Source: Curvibacter soli (GTDB taxonomy: Bacteria; Pseudomonadota; Gammaproteobacteria; Burkholderiales; Burkholderiaceae_C). From it: DNA of 64,000 nucleotides. The notes under the pieces are model-generated. The model was not told the DNA's origin, did not search any database, and worked only from the letters and a program-made list of their open reading frames with translations. The DNA is taken from assembly GCF_029211125.1 (NCBI RefSeq), contig NZ_JARGEN010000002.1:29093-93092 (forward strand), read 5' to 3'. Below, piece after piece: positions 1 through 12,115 of this stretch; the stretch's first letter is position 1, and each line of letters starts with the position of its first letter. A program made the translations under genes and the position numbers.

Positions 1-1556
1 TCGCCCGCGCGCCAGATGAACTGGCCGGCGCCGAAGTCCTGGTACGAATCGTCGATCACCTCCATGCGGTGGCCCAACGCGGCCAGGCCCTGCACGGTAC
101 TGGTGGGCATGGTGGCCTCCACGTTGATATCCAGCCCCGCGTTGTAGCGCCAGCGCGGCGCGTCGCAGGCGGCCTGCGGGCTCTGGCGGTAGTCGAGCAT
201 GCGCACCAGCGTCTGCAGGTGGCCCTGCGGCTGCATGTTGGCGCCCATCACGCCGAAGCTCATGACGGGCTGGCCATCCTTCGTCAGGAAGGCCGGGATG
301 ATGGTGTGGAAGGGCCGCTTGCCCGGTGCCACCACGTTGGCCGGGTTGCGGGCCCGGGCGTCGAGCGCGAACGCGTGGCCGCGGTTCTGCAGGCTGATGC
401 CGAACGTGGGCTCCACGCAGCCCGAGCCAAAGCCCATGTAGTTGCTCTGGATGAAGCTCACCATCATGCCGCTTTCGTCGGCGGCGGTGAGGTAGATGGT
501 GCCGCCCTTCACGGGGCTGCCAGCGCCGAAGTCCTGGGCCTTTTGCATGTCGATGAGCTTCGCGCGTGCGGCCAGGTAGCCGTCATCGAGCATTTGCGCG
601 GCCGTCACCGCCATGGCCGATGGCTCGGCCACGTAGCGGTACACGTCGGCGAAGGCGAGCTTCATCGCCTCGATCTGCAGGTGCTGCGAGGCCACGCCGT
701 CCACCGGCAGCGCGGCGACGTCGAACTGCCGCAGGATGCCCAGCGCGATCAGCGCCGCGATGCCCTGGCCGTTGGGCGGTATCTCGTGCAGCGTATGGCC
801 GCGGTAGTCCTGGCCGATGGGCGCGACCCATTCGGGCCGGTAGGCCGCGAAGTCGCGCGCCGTGATGCTGCCGCCGTGCGCGGCGGAAAAGCCCTCGATG
901 GCCTCGGCGATCTCGCCGCCGTAGAACGCCTGCCCGTGGCTTTGCGCGATGGCGCGCAGCGCCCGCGCGGCGGCGGGAAAGCGGAACAACTCGCCCACCT
1001 GCGGCGCGCGCCCATGCGGCAGGAACGCCTGGGCGAAACCGGGCAGCGACCGCAGCTCGTCCACCGGCGCGGCCCATTTCTGCTGCACGATGGGCGGCAC
1101 GAGGTAGCCGCGCTCGGCGATGTCGATGGCGGGCTCCAGCAGGTCGGCGAAGGGCAGTTTGCCGAAGCGCTCGCTCAGGGCTGCCCAAGCGGCCACGGCA
1201 CCGGGCACCGTCACCGCGTCGAAACCGCGCTTGGGCGGATGCTGCGCATCGGCCCCGTACTTGCGCCGGAAGTATTCCGGCGTCCAGGCGGCAGGCGCGC
1301 GGCCCGAGGCGTTCAGGCCATGCAGCGCCCGGCCGTCCCACAGGATGCAGAACGCATCGCTGCCCAGGCCGTTGCTCACCGGCTCGACGATGGTCATCGC
1401 CGCGGCGGCGGCCACGGCGGCATCGACCGCGTTACCGCCCTTCCACAGCATGCGCAGGCCGGCCTGCGCGGCCAGCGGATGGGAGGTGGACACCACGTTG
1501 CGCGCGAACACCGGCACGCGGGTGGAAAGATAGGGATTGCGAAAATCGAATTGCAT
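1..1556 (-). CDS. Gamma-glutamyltransferase family protein (3' end outside window)
   Basis: This is a gamma-glutamyltranspeptidase-family Ntn-hydrolase, cleaving gamma-glutamyl bonds of glutathione or related substrates. The protein opens MQFDFRNPYLSTR and shows the family glycine-rich segment WKGGNAVDAAVAAA near residue 30. A later segment reads GGTIYLTAADESGMMVSF; the Thr of GGT aligns with the catalytic nucleophile exposed by autoproteolysis in this family. NYMGFGSG follows and lines up with the substrate-binding loop. This version of the motif resembles the soluble GGT-like proteins more than E. coli Ggt, and I see no N-terminal signal peptide, so a cytoplasmic location is likely. The C-terminus lies beyond position 1. 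The start at 1556 is the only ATG before the conserved region. Family assignment is firm; substrate unknown. Confidence 0.9.
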   Translation of the reverse strand, partial: MQFDFRNPYLSTRVPVFARNVVSTSHPLAAQAGLRMLWKGGNAVDAAVAAAAAMTIVEPVSNGLGSDAFCILWDGRALHGLNASGRAPAAWTPEYFRRKYGADAQHPPKRGFDAVTVPGAVAAWAALSERFGKLPFADLLEPAIDIAERGYLVPPIVQQKWAAPVDELRSLPGFAQAFLPHGRAPQVGELFRFPAAARALRAIAQSHGQAFYGGEIAEAIEGFSAAHGGSITARDFAAYRPEWVAPIGQDYRGHTLHEIPPNGQGIAALIALGILRQFDVAALPVDGVASQHLQIEAMKLAFADVYRYVAEPSAMAVTAAQMLDDGYLAARAKLIDMQKAQDFGAGSPVKGGTIYLTAADESGMMVSFIQSNYMGFGSGCVEPTFGISLQNRGHAFALDARARNPANVVAPGKRPFHTIIPAFLTKDGQPVMSFGVMGANMQPQGHLQTLVRMLDYRQSPQAACDAPRWRYNAGLDINVEATMPTSTVQGLAALGHRMEVIDDSYQDFGAGQFIWRAG

Positions 1557-1601
1557 GAGGGGGATTATCGGCAGTCCGCTTTCCATGCGCCTTTGCGCCG
1601 C

Positions 1602-1630
1602 CCAAAAGGAAACGGCCCCGCAGGGCCGTT
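1602..1630 (-). terminator. Intrinsic terminator after tctA
   Basis: On the minus strand an 8-bp stem (AACGGCCC with GGGCCGTT, 4-nt loop, 1611-1630) is followed by TTTCCTTTT. It lies 27 bp past the tctA stop and before the gamma-glutamyltransferase start. Confidence 0.7.
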
Positions 1631-1656
1631 CTCCTCTTTCGCCCGGCGTACCGGGG

Positions 1657-3168
1657 TCACTCTTCCACAAAGGCTTCCTCGCGCTTGTTTTTCACCGCCG
1701 GCAGCAGCACGATGATGAGCAGCAGCAGCGCGGCGGCCAGCAGGCCCCCGGAGATCGGGCGGGAGACCAGCACCGACCATTCGCCACGCGAGAGCAGCAG
1801 CGTGCGGCGCAGGTTCTCCTCCATCATCGGGCCCAGGATGAAGCCCAGCAGCAGCGGCGCGGGCTCGGTGCCGAGCTTGTGGAACACGTAGCCGATCAGC
1901 CCGAACAAGCCCACCAGCCAGACGTCGAACGTGTTGTTGTTGGTGGAATACACACCCACCGCGCAAAACAGCACGATGGAGGGATACAGCCAGCGGTAGG
2001 GCACGCTCAACAGCTTGATCCAGATGCCGATCAGCGGCAGATTCAGAATCACCAGCATGGCATTGCCGATCCACATCGAGGCGATCAGGCCCCAGAACAG
2101 CTCGGGGTTGCTGGTCATCACCTGCGGGCCCGGCTGGATGTTGTGGATGGTCATGGCACCCACCATCAGCGCCATCACGGCGTTGGGCGGAATGCCCAGC
2201 GTGAGCAGCGGGATGAAGGAAGTCTGCGAACCGGCGTTGTTGGCCGACTCGGGCGCGGCCACGCCGCGGATGTTGCCCTTGCCGAACGGCACTTCGCCGG
2301 GCTTGAGCTTGGTCTTCTTCTCCAGCGTGTAGGCGGCGAAGGCCGCCAGCAGCGCGCCGCCGCCGGGCAGGATGCCCAGCGCCGCGCCCAGCGCCGTGCC
2401 GCGCAGCACGGCGGGGATCATGCGCTTGAAGTCTTCCTTGGTCGGAAACAGCCCCTCGACCTTGGCGGTGAACACCTCGCGTTCGTCCTCGGGATGGGCC
2501 AGGTTGGCGATGATTTCGCCGTAGCCGAACACGCCCATGGCGATCACCACGAAGTTGATGCCGTCGGTGAGTTCGGGAATGTCGAAGCTGTAGCGGGCGA
2601 CGCCCGAGTTCACGTCCGTGCCCACCAGGCCCAGCAGCAGGCCCAGCACGATCATGGATACGGCCTTGAGCAGCGAGCCCGAGGCCAGCACCACGGCGCC
2701 GATCAGGCCCAGCACCATGAGCGAGAAGTACTCGGCGGGGCCGAACTTGAACGCCACCTCGGTCAGCGGCGCGGCGAACGCGGCCAGGATCAGCGTGCCC
2801 ACGCAGCCCGCGAAGAACGAGCCCAGGCCCGCGGCGGCCAGCGCCGGCCCGGCGCGCCCCTTGCGCGCCATCTGGTAGCCGTCGATCACCGTCACCACCG
2901 ACGACGATTCGCCCGGCAGATTGACCAGGATGGCGGTGGTGGAGCCGCCGTATTGCGCGCCGTAGTAGATACCGGCCAGCATGATGAGGGCCGCCACCGG
3001 CGGCAGCGCGTAGGTGGCCGGCAGCAGCATGGCGATGGTGGCCACGGGGCCGACGCCCGGCAGCACGCCGATCAGCGTGCCCAGCAGGCAGCCGACGAAG
3101 CAGTAGATGAGGTTCTGGAACGTGAACGCGACGCCGAAGCCGGTCGCGAGATTGGCAAACAAATCCAT
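1657..3168 (-). CDS. tctA: Tripartite tricarboxylate transporter permease TctA
   Basis: This is the large membrane subunit of a TTT-family secondary transporter, importing citrate-like carboxylates with TctB and a periplasmic Bug-type binding protein. The 503-residue length is typical of TctA. The signature VLPGVGP lies at about residues 35-41 and the second conserved repeat GILPGGGALLAAF near 270; about a dozen hydrophobic segments span the chain. It lies 20 bp downstream of tctB and is surely cotranscribed. No tctC is next to the pair, so the binding protein must be encoded elsewhere, which is common in Comamonadaceae with their many Bug paralogues. Confidence 0.95.
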   Translation of the reverse strand: MDLFANLATGFGVAFTFQNLIYCFVGCLLGTLIGVLPGVGPVATIAMLLPATYALPPVAALIMLAGIYYGAQYGGSTTAILVNLPGESSSVVTVIDGYQMARKGRAGPALAAAGLGSFFAGCVGTLILAAFAAPLTEVAFKFGPAEYFSLMVLGLIGAVVLASGSLLKAVSMIVLGLLLGLVGTDVNSGVARYSFDIPELTDGINFVVIAMGVFGYGEIIANLAHPEDEREVFTAKVEGLFPTKEDFKRMIPAVLRGTALGAALGILPGGGALLAAFAAYTLEKKTKLKPGEVPFGKGNIRGVAAPESANNAGSQTSFIPLLTLGIPPNAVMALMVGAMTIHNIQPGPQVMTSNPELFWGLIASMWIGNAMLVILNLPLIGIWIKLLSVPYRWLYPSIVLFCAVGVYSTNNNTFDVWLVGLFGLIGYVFHKLGTEPAPLLLGFILGPMMEENLRRTLLLSRGEWSVLVSRPISGGLLAAALLLLIIVLLPAVKNKREEAFVEE

Positions 3169-3188
3169 GAATCAGTTCTCCTGCCCGT

Positions 3189-3680
3189 TCAACCGGTGAT
3201 GAAGCTGGGCCACACGGGGAACTGCAGCTTGAGCGCCCACACGAAAGCCACGTAGCTGCCCACCGCCAGCACGGTGGCGAGGATCAGCGTTTCCTTGAAA
3301 TTGAACTTGCGGTTGTCGGCCAGGCAGGCGATGAAAATCAGCGCGTAAATGGCGACGATCAGGCCGAACGCCGGGAAGCCGATGCTCGGCAGCCCCGCGA
3401 GCAGCACGCCGAACACCAGGTTGGCGGCGATGATGCAGACCAGCGGCTTCCAGGCCCACTTGCCGATCTTGTCGCCGTCCGCCGTCTCGACCGTCAGCGC
3501 CTTGAAGCCGATGGCCAGGCCGAGGATGGCCATGAGGATGCCCAGCATCAGCGGGAAGTAGCCCGGCCCCATGCGCGCGCCGCTGCCGACAGTGTAGGTA
3601 GTGGCCCCCACCGAGAATGCAACGCCGACGACGGTGAACATCAGCCCGGCGAAGAAGTCCTTTTGACTTTTGATTTTCAC
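3189..3680 (-). CDS. tctB: Tripartite tricarboxylate transporter small subunit TctB
   Basis: Small membrane subunit of the same transporter, 163 residues. Four hydrophobic segments are visible, starting FFAGLMFTVVGVAFSVGA, and the family motif GSGARMGPGYFPLMLGILM follows the first. I place the start at GTG 3680 (VKIKSQKDFF) because GGAGAG lies 7 nt upstream. An in-frame ATG at 3758 would add a charged, unconserved 26-residue extension. It is the first gene of the tctBA unit. Confidence 0.9.
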   Translation of the reverse strand: MKIKSQKDFFAGLMFTVVGVAFSVGATTYTVGSGARMGPGYFPLMLGILMAILGLAIGFKALTVETADGDKIGKWAWKPLVCIIAANLVFGVLLAGLPSIGFPAFGLIVAIYALIFIACLADNRKFNFKETLILATVLAVGSYVAFVWALKLQFPVWPSFITG

Positions 3681-3764
3681 TTCAGTCTCTCCAGTCGTGT
3701 GATTTTTCGACTGGCGGATTGTGGGGTGAATACACCCGCGGTCCGATGTGGATTTCACCTACCG

Positions 3765-3782
3765 TACAAACCCGCATGCGGG
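3765..3782 (-). terminator. Possible weak terminator after the GspE-family gene
   Basis: The perfect palindrome CCCGCATGCGGG (3771-3782) is followed on the minus strand by TTTGT. It lies 11 bp past the stop of the upstream ATPase gene. The stem is short and the T-run poor. Confidence 0.4.
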
Positions 3783-3792
3783 CGCGCTAACG

Positions 3793-5588
<1,796 letters not shown>

Positions 5589-5592
<4 letters not shown>

Positions 5593-6416
5593 GGCAAGGG
5601 CGACTCTACGCGACCCGGGCCGCGCGGGGGCCCAAGGAGGCCGGAAACGGGTTCTCGCGCCACGGGCCTGAACACGCGCATCCACTTGGCGGCGGGCAGG
5701 CCCCAGCGGGCCTGGATGGCCTCGGCGCGCGCCGCCAGGACGGTGCGTTTCGGGGCACTGGGCGTGCGCTGGGCCAGCACCACGGTGTTGCCTTCGCGCG
5801 TGGGCTTGAAGGCCCAGAGCGCGTCGGCGCCGAAGGCGGCGGCAATCTTCTCCACGCTGCGCGCATAGCTCGACGCGCGGCCGAACAAATTGACGGTCAT
5901 GCAGCCCTCGTCGGTCAGCAGCGCACGGCAGTCGGCGTAGAAGCCCGCATCGTCGAGCACGGGCGCGGCGGCCTCGTGGTCGTACAGGTCGACCTGCAGC
6001 GCATCGATGCCGCCCTGCCAGGCGGGGCGGCGTACTTCCGCCGCCGCATCGCCCAGCACCACCGAGAGCCGCGCATCCTCGGGCGGCAGCTTGAACCAGC
6101 CGCGGCACAGCGCCAGCACCTGCGGGTGCAGCTCGACCACCGTGGTCCTCATGCGCAGCTTCTTGTGGCAGAACTTGGTCAGCGCGCCTGCCCCCAGGCC
6201 GAGCTGCATGGCATGGCGCCCCGCCACGCTGGCGGGCTCGACGAAGAGCAGCCAGGCCATCATGCGCTGCACGTATTCCAGCTCGATGTCGAACGGCGCG
6301 TCCACGCGCATGGAGCCCTGTATCCAGGGCGTGCCCAGGTGCAGGTGGCGGACCTCGCCATCATCGGAGAAATTCACTTCGGGCGGCTCTGCCGCGGGAT
6401 TTTTCTTACGTGCCAT
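5589..6416 (-). CDS. Spermidine synthase-like methyltransferase-fold protein
   Basis: A 275-residue protein with the Rossmann fold of the spermidine/spermine synthase family. The nucleotide-binding loop reads MQLGLGAGALTKF (about 70-82), followed by TTVVELHPQVLALCRGWF and the acidic motif VVLGDAAAEV. After it comes IDALQVDLYDHEAAAP where true SpeE has its catalytic Asp region. Orphan SpeE-like proteins of this kind are common in Comamonadaceae, and polyamine synthesis is not assured. The last residues overlap the start of the GspE-family gene by 4 bp (ATGA), so the two are translationally coupled. Confidence 0.8.
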
Positions 6417-6425
6417 ACCGTGGTT

Positions 6426-6935
6426 TCACATCAATCCGTGGGTGCCCAGCACATCGGCCCACGCGTCGCGCTTGCGCGCAAAGCTCCACGTGGCATTGGC
6501 CGGACTGGTGGAAGGCAGCCGGTATACCGGCAGGCCCAGTGCGCGGGAATGCCGCGCGTGGCGATGGCTCTCGCCGCCATTGTGGGCGATGGCCTGCAAC
6601 TGCACGCAAGTGCGCGCCAGCGCCGCGAAGTCGTTGACCTGGGCGTTGCGGATGGCCGTGTCCAGGCTGCCTGCGCGCTCGCACGATGCGTACACGTCCC
6701 ACAGGCCCAGTCCGCGCGCGCGCAGCAGGGCCGTCCTGCCGGCATAGTCCAGCGCCGCCATGTCCACGCGCCACAGCTCGCCCAGGATGCGCCAGAAGTG
6801 GTTCTGCGGATGAGCGTAGTACTGCCCGAGCGCGAGCGAGCGCGCGCCCGGGAAGCTGCCCAGCACCAGCAGGCGCATGGCGGGCGAGGCGATGGGCGGC
6901 AGGCCCTGGAGCCGGGCGGGCTGCGGTGCCGTCAC
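6426..6935 (-). CDS. Hypoxanthine/uracil-DNA glycosylase-family protein
   Basis: A 169-residue protein of the uracil-DNA glycosylase superfamily, resembling DNA-deoxyinosine glycosylases that remove deaminated bases. Conserved parts are LLVLGSFPGARSLALGQYYAHPQNHFW (active-site loop and substrate pocket), LWDVYASCERAGSLD, and near the end LPSTSPANA, the usual minor-groove intercalation loop. The GTG start at 6935 overlaps the stop of the upstream TatD gene (GTGA). A longer in-frame reading to 7115 is rejected because the extra residues are antisense-like low-complexity Arg/Ala sequence inside tatD. The repair role is inferred from the family. Confidence 0.82.
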   Translation of the reverse strand: MTAPQPARLQGLPPIASPAMRLLVLGSFPGARSLALGQYYAHPQNHFWRILGELWRVDMAALDYAGRTALLRARGLGLWDVYASCERAGSLDTAIRNAQVNDFAALARTCVQLQAIAHNGGESHRHARHSRALGLPVYRLPSTSPANATWSFARKRDAWADVLGTHGLM

Positions 6936-7795
6936 GCCAGCGCCTCCAGCCCGGGCAGGGCGTCGAGCGCATTGCGCGTGGTGGCCTGCGCCAGCACCTC
7001 CAGCGGCATGCCGCGCAGACCGGCCACCACCTCGGCGATGCGCGGCAGTTCGCCCGGCGCGTTGCGGCCCTGCGGCTGTCCGGCGGCGCGCTGCTGCGCG
7101 GCGCGGTACAGCCATTGCGGTGGAATGTCGGGCGCGTCGGTTTCCAGCACCAGGGCCGACAGCGGCAAGTCAGCGGCAAGCCGGCGCAACTGGCGCGCGC
7201 GCTCGAATGTCACGGCGCCGCCGAAGCCGAGCTTGAAGCCCAGCGCGATGAACGCCTGCGCCTGCTGCGCGCTGCCGTTGAAGGCGTGGGCAATGCCGCG
7301 CCAGGGCTGCCGGCCATCACCGCCATTGCCGCCACCGCCGTCTTCCGCCGCCAGCGCGCGCAACTGCTTGAGCAGCCGGTCGGCGGAGCGCCGCACATGC
7401 AGGATCACGGGCAGGCCGTGACGCCGCGCCAAGCGCAATTGCCGGCGGTAGAACGCCTCTTGCCGGCCAGCGTCCAGTCCGGGGACGAAGTAGTCGAGCC
7501 CGATCTCGCCGATGGCCACCAGCCGCGGATCGCCGTGCCGCGCGGCGAGCGCGGCGTCCAGCGCCTCCAGGTCTGCGTCGCGGGCCCGGGGCGTGTACAG
7601 CGGATGGATGCCGAGTGCATAGCAGTCCCCGAATTGGTGCGCCAATGCGCGCACGGCATCGAAATTCCCGACCTCCACGGCGGGGATCACGCAGCGCGCG
7701 ACCCCCGCTGCTGCTGCTGCGGCGCGCACCGCGACGCGGTCGGGGGCGAACTCCGGGGCGTCCAGATGGCAGTGGGTATCGATCCAGACGGTCAT
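6932..7795 (-). CDS. TatD-family metal-dependent hydrolase
   Basis: A 287-residue TIM-barrel deoxyribonuclease-like protein. Metal ligands of the family are visible: DTHCHLD (His8, His10), GEIGLDYF (Glu), VILHVR (His), IAHAFNG (His) and LETDAPDIPP (Asp). I start at ATG 7795 (MTVWIDTH). The reading frame stays open upstream, but that part is the dispersed repeat at 7812-7955, whose translation recurs in frame elsewhere without any tatD, so it is not part of the protein. It heads a run of four closely packed minus-strand genes down to the GspE-family gene. Confidence 0.9.
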   Translation of the reverse strand: MTVWIDTHCHLDAPEFAPDRVAVRAAAAAAGVARCVIPAVEVGNFDAVRALAHQFGDCYALGIHPLYTPRARDADLEALDAALAARHGDPRLVAIGEIGLDYFVPGLDAGRQEAFYRRQLRLARRHGLPVILHVRRSADRLLKQLRALAAEDGGGGNGGDGRQPWRGIAHAFNGSAQQAQAFIALGFKLGFGGAVTFERARQLRRLAADLPLSALVLETDAPDIPPQWLYRAAQQRAAGQPQGRNAPGELPRIAEVVAGLRGMPLEVLAQATTRNALDALPGLEALA

Positions 7796-7811
7796 GGCCG
7801 CAATCATCCCA

Positions 7812-7955
7812 AAAACGGCAGTTGACCGCTTTGGCGGTTGACCGCTTTGCATCCCTTGCCAGGCCGCATGAAATCGAGCGTTCACAGCTTCGATGGCCTT
7901 CGCCTCGTGGGTGAGAGCGCTATGCACCTGCCAGCACCGCGCTCGGCGCGCCATG
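7812..7955. repeat. Dispersed repeat, copy A (degenerate)
   Basis: This matches the copies at 12116-12360 and 20635-20762. It begins with ACGGCAGTTGACCGC, has a short internal duplication of GTTGACCGCTTT, and continues through the shared core up to GCGCGCCATGC. The left terminal repeat is truncated and I cannot find a right terminal repeat, so the right boundary is where similarity to copy B ends. It lies in the divergent spacer between tatD and the protease gene. Confidence 0.8.
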
Positions 7956-8073
7956 CGACGTGGCCCGGAACATGCTTTGACACAGCACGAAGCGGCGAAC
8001 CATGCTACCGTGGCTGCTCGCTTCTCTGCGGCGCTTCGCCATCGGGGTGCCGTGCTTCACACGAGGTGAACGG

Positions 8074-8997
8074 ATGCGCAGGCCCGCCTACTACAGCAGC
8101 TCCAGCCCGTCACGCCCGATGCCGCCGGACTCCGCGGCGCCGGACGGTCTCTGCACGCAACCAGCGCCGCCCACGGCGGCCGATGCGGCGCCCACGCGCC
8201 CTGCCCGTCGCCGCATCTCGCAGATCCACCTGCTGTGGGCCGTGCTGCTGCTGATGGCCGCGTTGCTGGCCACCAGCGTCTTCATCGCCCAGCGCACGCC
8301 GACGCGGCGCATCACGCAAGACGACATCGACGCGGCGGTGCTGCACACGCTGCAGACCAAGAACATGCCTTCGGCGGTCGCGCGCGCCGCAGACAACGTG
8401 GCGCCTTCCGTGGTGCGCGTGGTGGGCTATGGCAAGGGCAAGGGCGACAAGGAAGAAACCGAGCGCGGCGTGGGCACGGGCGTGGTCATCGTGGACAAGG
8501 GCACGATCCTGACCAACCTGCACGTGGTGCAGGGTGCCGACCGCGTGTCGGTGACGTTCGCGGACGGCCTGGAGTCGCCCGCCCACATCGTCAACGTGCA
8601 GCCCCAGAACGACCTGGCCGTGCTGCAGGCCCACAAGATTCCCGACGACCTGGTGGCCGCCACGCTGCGCTCCACCGACAATCTGCGCCCGGGCGAGGCC
8701 GTGGCCGCCGTCGGCTTTCCGTTCGGCATCGGGCCGTCGGTGTCGGCGGGCGTGGTGTCGGGCCTGAAACGCGAGTTCCAGTCGCCCGAGGGGCGGCGCC
8801 AGCTCAGCAACCTGATCCAGTTCGACGCCGCGGCCAACCCCGGCAACTCCGGCGGGCCGCTCATCACCATGGACGGCGAGGTGGTGGGCATCGTCACCGC
8901 CATCCTCAACCCCACGCAGGCGCGCACCTTCATCGGCATCGGCTTCGCGGTGCCGATCGAGAACGCCGCGTCCGCCGTGGGCATGTCCCCCTTCTGA
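8074..8997 (+). CDS. Membrane-anchored trypsin-like serine protease (HtrA/DegP type, no PDZ)
   Basis: A 307-residue S1C protease. A Pro/Ala-rich cytoplasmic N-terminus (1-50) precedes one transmembrane segment (about 51-73), then a protease domain facing the periplasm. The catalytic triad is His150 (TNLHVVQ), Asp180 (NDLAVL) and Ser259 (GNSGGP). The chain stops about 45 residues after the active Ser, so the PDZ domains of DegP/DegS are absent. Start ATG 8074 has GAGGTGA 7 nt upstream; an in-frame ATG at 8002 lacks this. It is the first gene of a unit with moxR, DUF58 and VWA genes. Confidence 0.9.
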   Translation: MRRPAYYSSSSPSRPMPPDSAAPDGLCTQPAPPTAADAAPTRPARRRISQIHLLWAVLLLMAALLATSVFIAQRTPTRRITQDDIDAAVLHTLQTKNMPSAVARAADNVAPSVVRVVGYGKGKGDKEETERGVGTGVVIVDKGTILTNLHVVQGADRVSVTFADGLESPAHIVNVQPQNDLAVLQAHKIPDDLVAATLRSTDNLRPGEAVAAVGFPFGIGPSVSAGVVSGLKREFQSPEGRRQLSNLIQFDAAANPGNSGGPLITMDGEVVGIVTAILNPTQARTFIGIGFAVPIENAASAVGMSPF

Positions 8998-9022
8998 GCC
9001 CCCTTTCAACGCGAGGAACAGC

Positions 9023-10019
<997 letters not shown>

Positions 10020-10039
<20 letters not shown>

Positions 10040-11009
10040 CGCCATGAATGCCAGCCCCGAGACCAGCGCCCCCAAGGCCAGCGGACACCGCGGCGCCGGT
10101 GCCGACGCGCTGCTGCGCCGGCTCGAATGGTCCGTCATCCGGCGGCTCGACGGGCTGCTGCAGGGCGACTACCGCACCCTCATGCGCGGCAGCGGCGTGG
10201 ACCTGGCCGACCTGCGCGAATACCAGCCGCACGACGACGTGCGCCACATCGACTGGAACGTCACCGCGCGCTCGCAGGTGCCGCACGTGCGCGTGTTCAC
10301 CGAGGACCGCGAGATGGCCGCCTGGTTCCTGCTGGACCTGAGCCCGTCGATGGACTTCGGCTCGGGCGAGCAGGCCAAGCGCGCCGTCAGCACGCAGTTC
10401 GTGGCCGTGCTGGCGCGGCTGCTCACGCGCCACGGCAACCGCGTGGGCGCCATGGTCTACGACGGCCAGGGCGATGCGGGCGGCCACGGCGTCAACGCCC
10501 TGGTGCCCGCACGCAACGGCCGCGCGCATGTGCTGCACCTGCTGCACACGGTGCTGCGCCGCCCCGTGGCCAGCGGCGCCACGGCCACCGACCTGCGCCA
10601 CCTGCTGGCCGCGGCGGCGGGCAACATCCGCCGCCGCTCCACGGTGTTCGTGGTGTCCGACTTCATCAGCGCGCCGGGCTGGGACATCCCTCTGGGCCAG
10701 TTGGCCCGCCGCCACGACGTGGTGGCGGTGCGGCTCATCGACCCGCTCGAACTCGACCTGCCCGACCTCGGCCTGGTGACGCTGCGCGACGCCGAAACCG
10801 GCGCGCACCTGCTGGTGGACACGCACGACAAAGGCTTTCGCCACCGCTTCGCCCGCATCGCCGCGCAGCGCGAGGCCGAGCTGCGCGCGGGCTTCGCCAG
10901 CGCCGGCGTGGATACGCTGGAGCTTTCCACCGCCGACGACCTGCTCGATGCCATGCGCCGCTTCATGGACATGCGCCGCAGGCGCGTGCGCGCCCCGCAA
11001 GCGGCTTGA
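10020..11009 (+). CDS. DUF58 domain protein
   Basis: A 329-residue soluble protein of the DUF58 family that accompanies MoxR ATPases. The diagnostic stretch runs SGVDLADLREYQPHDDVRHIDWNVTAR, followed by FTEDREMAAWFLLDLSPSMDFGSG, the VWA-like core with a DxSxS-type metal site. The ATG at 10020 overlaps moxR by 20 bp; a second in-frame ATG at 10044, 5 bp past the moxR stop, is equally plausible. Neither has a clear Shine-Dalgarno sequence, consistent with translational coupling. Confidence 0.9.
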
Positions 11010-11027
11010 TTAGGGGAGAAACGCACC

Positions 11028-12080
11028 ATGACCTTCCTCTGGCCCGAATTCCTCTGGCTGCTGCTGGCGGTACCGCTGCTGGTGGGGCTGTACGTGCTGC
11101 TGCTGCGCCGCAAGAAGAAGCTGAGCCTGCGCTACGCCAGCCTGGCCATGGTGCGAGAGGCCATGGGCCCGGGCCAGCGCGTGCGCCGCCACATCCCGCC
11201 GCTGCTGTTCCTGCTGGCGCTGGTCGCCATGCTGCTCGCGGGCTCGCGGCCCATGGCGGTCATCACCCTGCCCTCGCAGCAGCAGACCATCGTGCTGGCC
11301 ATGGACGTCTCGGGCAGCATGCGCGCCAGCGACATCGCGCCCAACCGCCTGGCCGCGTCGCAGGAGGCGGCCAAGAAGTTCATCGCCGAGCTGCCGCGCA
11401 ACGTGCGCGTGGGCATCGTCGCCTTCGCGGGCAGCGCGCAGATCGCGCAGTTGCCCACGCACAACCATGACGACCTGGTGGCCGCCATCGACAGCTTCCA
11501 GTTGCAGCGCGGCACGGCCACGGGCAACGGCATCATGCTGTCGCTGGCGGCGCTGTTCCCCAACGCGGGCATCGACATCGCCGAACTCGGCGGGCGCCAG
11601 GCGTTCAACCCCAAGCCCCTGGGGGAGCGCGAGCAGAACGCGCGCGACGACCCGCAACGCGACTTCACGCCCGTGGCGCCGGGCTCCTACACCTCGGCGG
11701 CCATCATCATGCTGACCGACGGCCAGCGCACCACGGGCGTGGACCCGCTGGAGGCCGCCAAGATGGCCGCCGACCGCGGCGTGCGCGTGTACACGGTCGG
11801 CTTCGGCACGCTCGACGGCGAGACCATCGGCTTCGAGGGCTGGTCCATGCGCGTGCGGCTCGACGAGGAAACGCTCAAGGCCGTGGCCAACAAGACCAAC
11901 GCCGAATACTTCCACGCCGGCACCGCCACGGACCTGAAGAAGGTGTACGAGACGCTGAGCTCGCGCCTGACGGTGGAGAAGAAGGAAACCGAGATCTCCA
12001 GCCTGTTCGCCCTGGCCGCCGCGCTGCTGGCCCTGCTGTCGGCGGGGCTGTCGCTGCTGTGGTTCAACCGCATCCTGTGA
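11028..12080 (+). CDS. VWA domain membrane protein (BatA-like)
   Basis: A 350-residue protein with an N-terminal membrane segment (about 4-24), a second at about 58-76, a VWA domain, and a C-terminal membrane helix followed by LLWFNRIL. The MIDAS motif DVSGSM lies at about 92-97 and the later metal ligand region MLTDGQRTTG near 227. The arrangement MoxR, DUF58, VWA with TM ends matches Bat (aerotolerance) operons, but BatB, the TPR protein BatC and BatD are not present. Its substrate is unknown. Confidence 0.9.
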   Translation: MTFLWPEFLWLLLAVPLLVGLYVLLLRRKKKLSLRYASLAMVREAMGPGQRVRRHIPPLLFLLALVAMLLAGSRPMAVITLPSQQQTIVLAMDVSGSMRASDIAPNRLAASQEAAKKFIAELPRNVRVGIVAFAGSAQIAQLPTHNHDDLVAAIDSFQLQRGTATGNGIMLSLAALFPNAGIDIAELGGRQAFNPKPLGEREQNARDDPQRDFTPVAPGSYTSAAIIMLTDGQRTTGVDPLEAAKMAADRGVRVYTVGFGTLDGETIGFEGWSMRVRLDEETLKAVANKTNAEYFHAGTATDLKKVYETLSSRLTVEKKETEISSLFALAAALLALLSAGLSLLWFNRIL

Positions 12081-12115
12081 CGCACGGGCTGCACGCGGAC
12101 ATACCGGGAGCATTT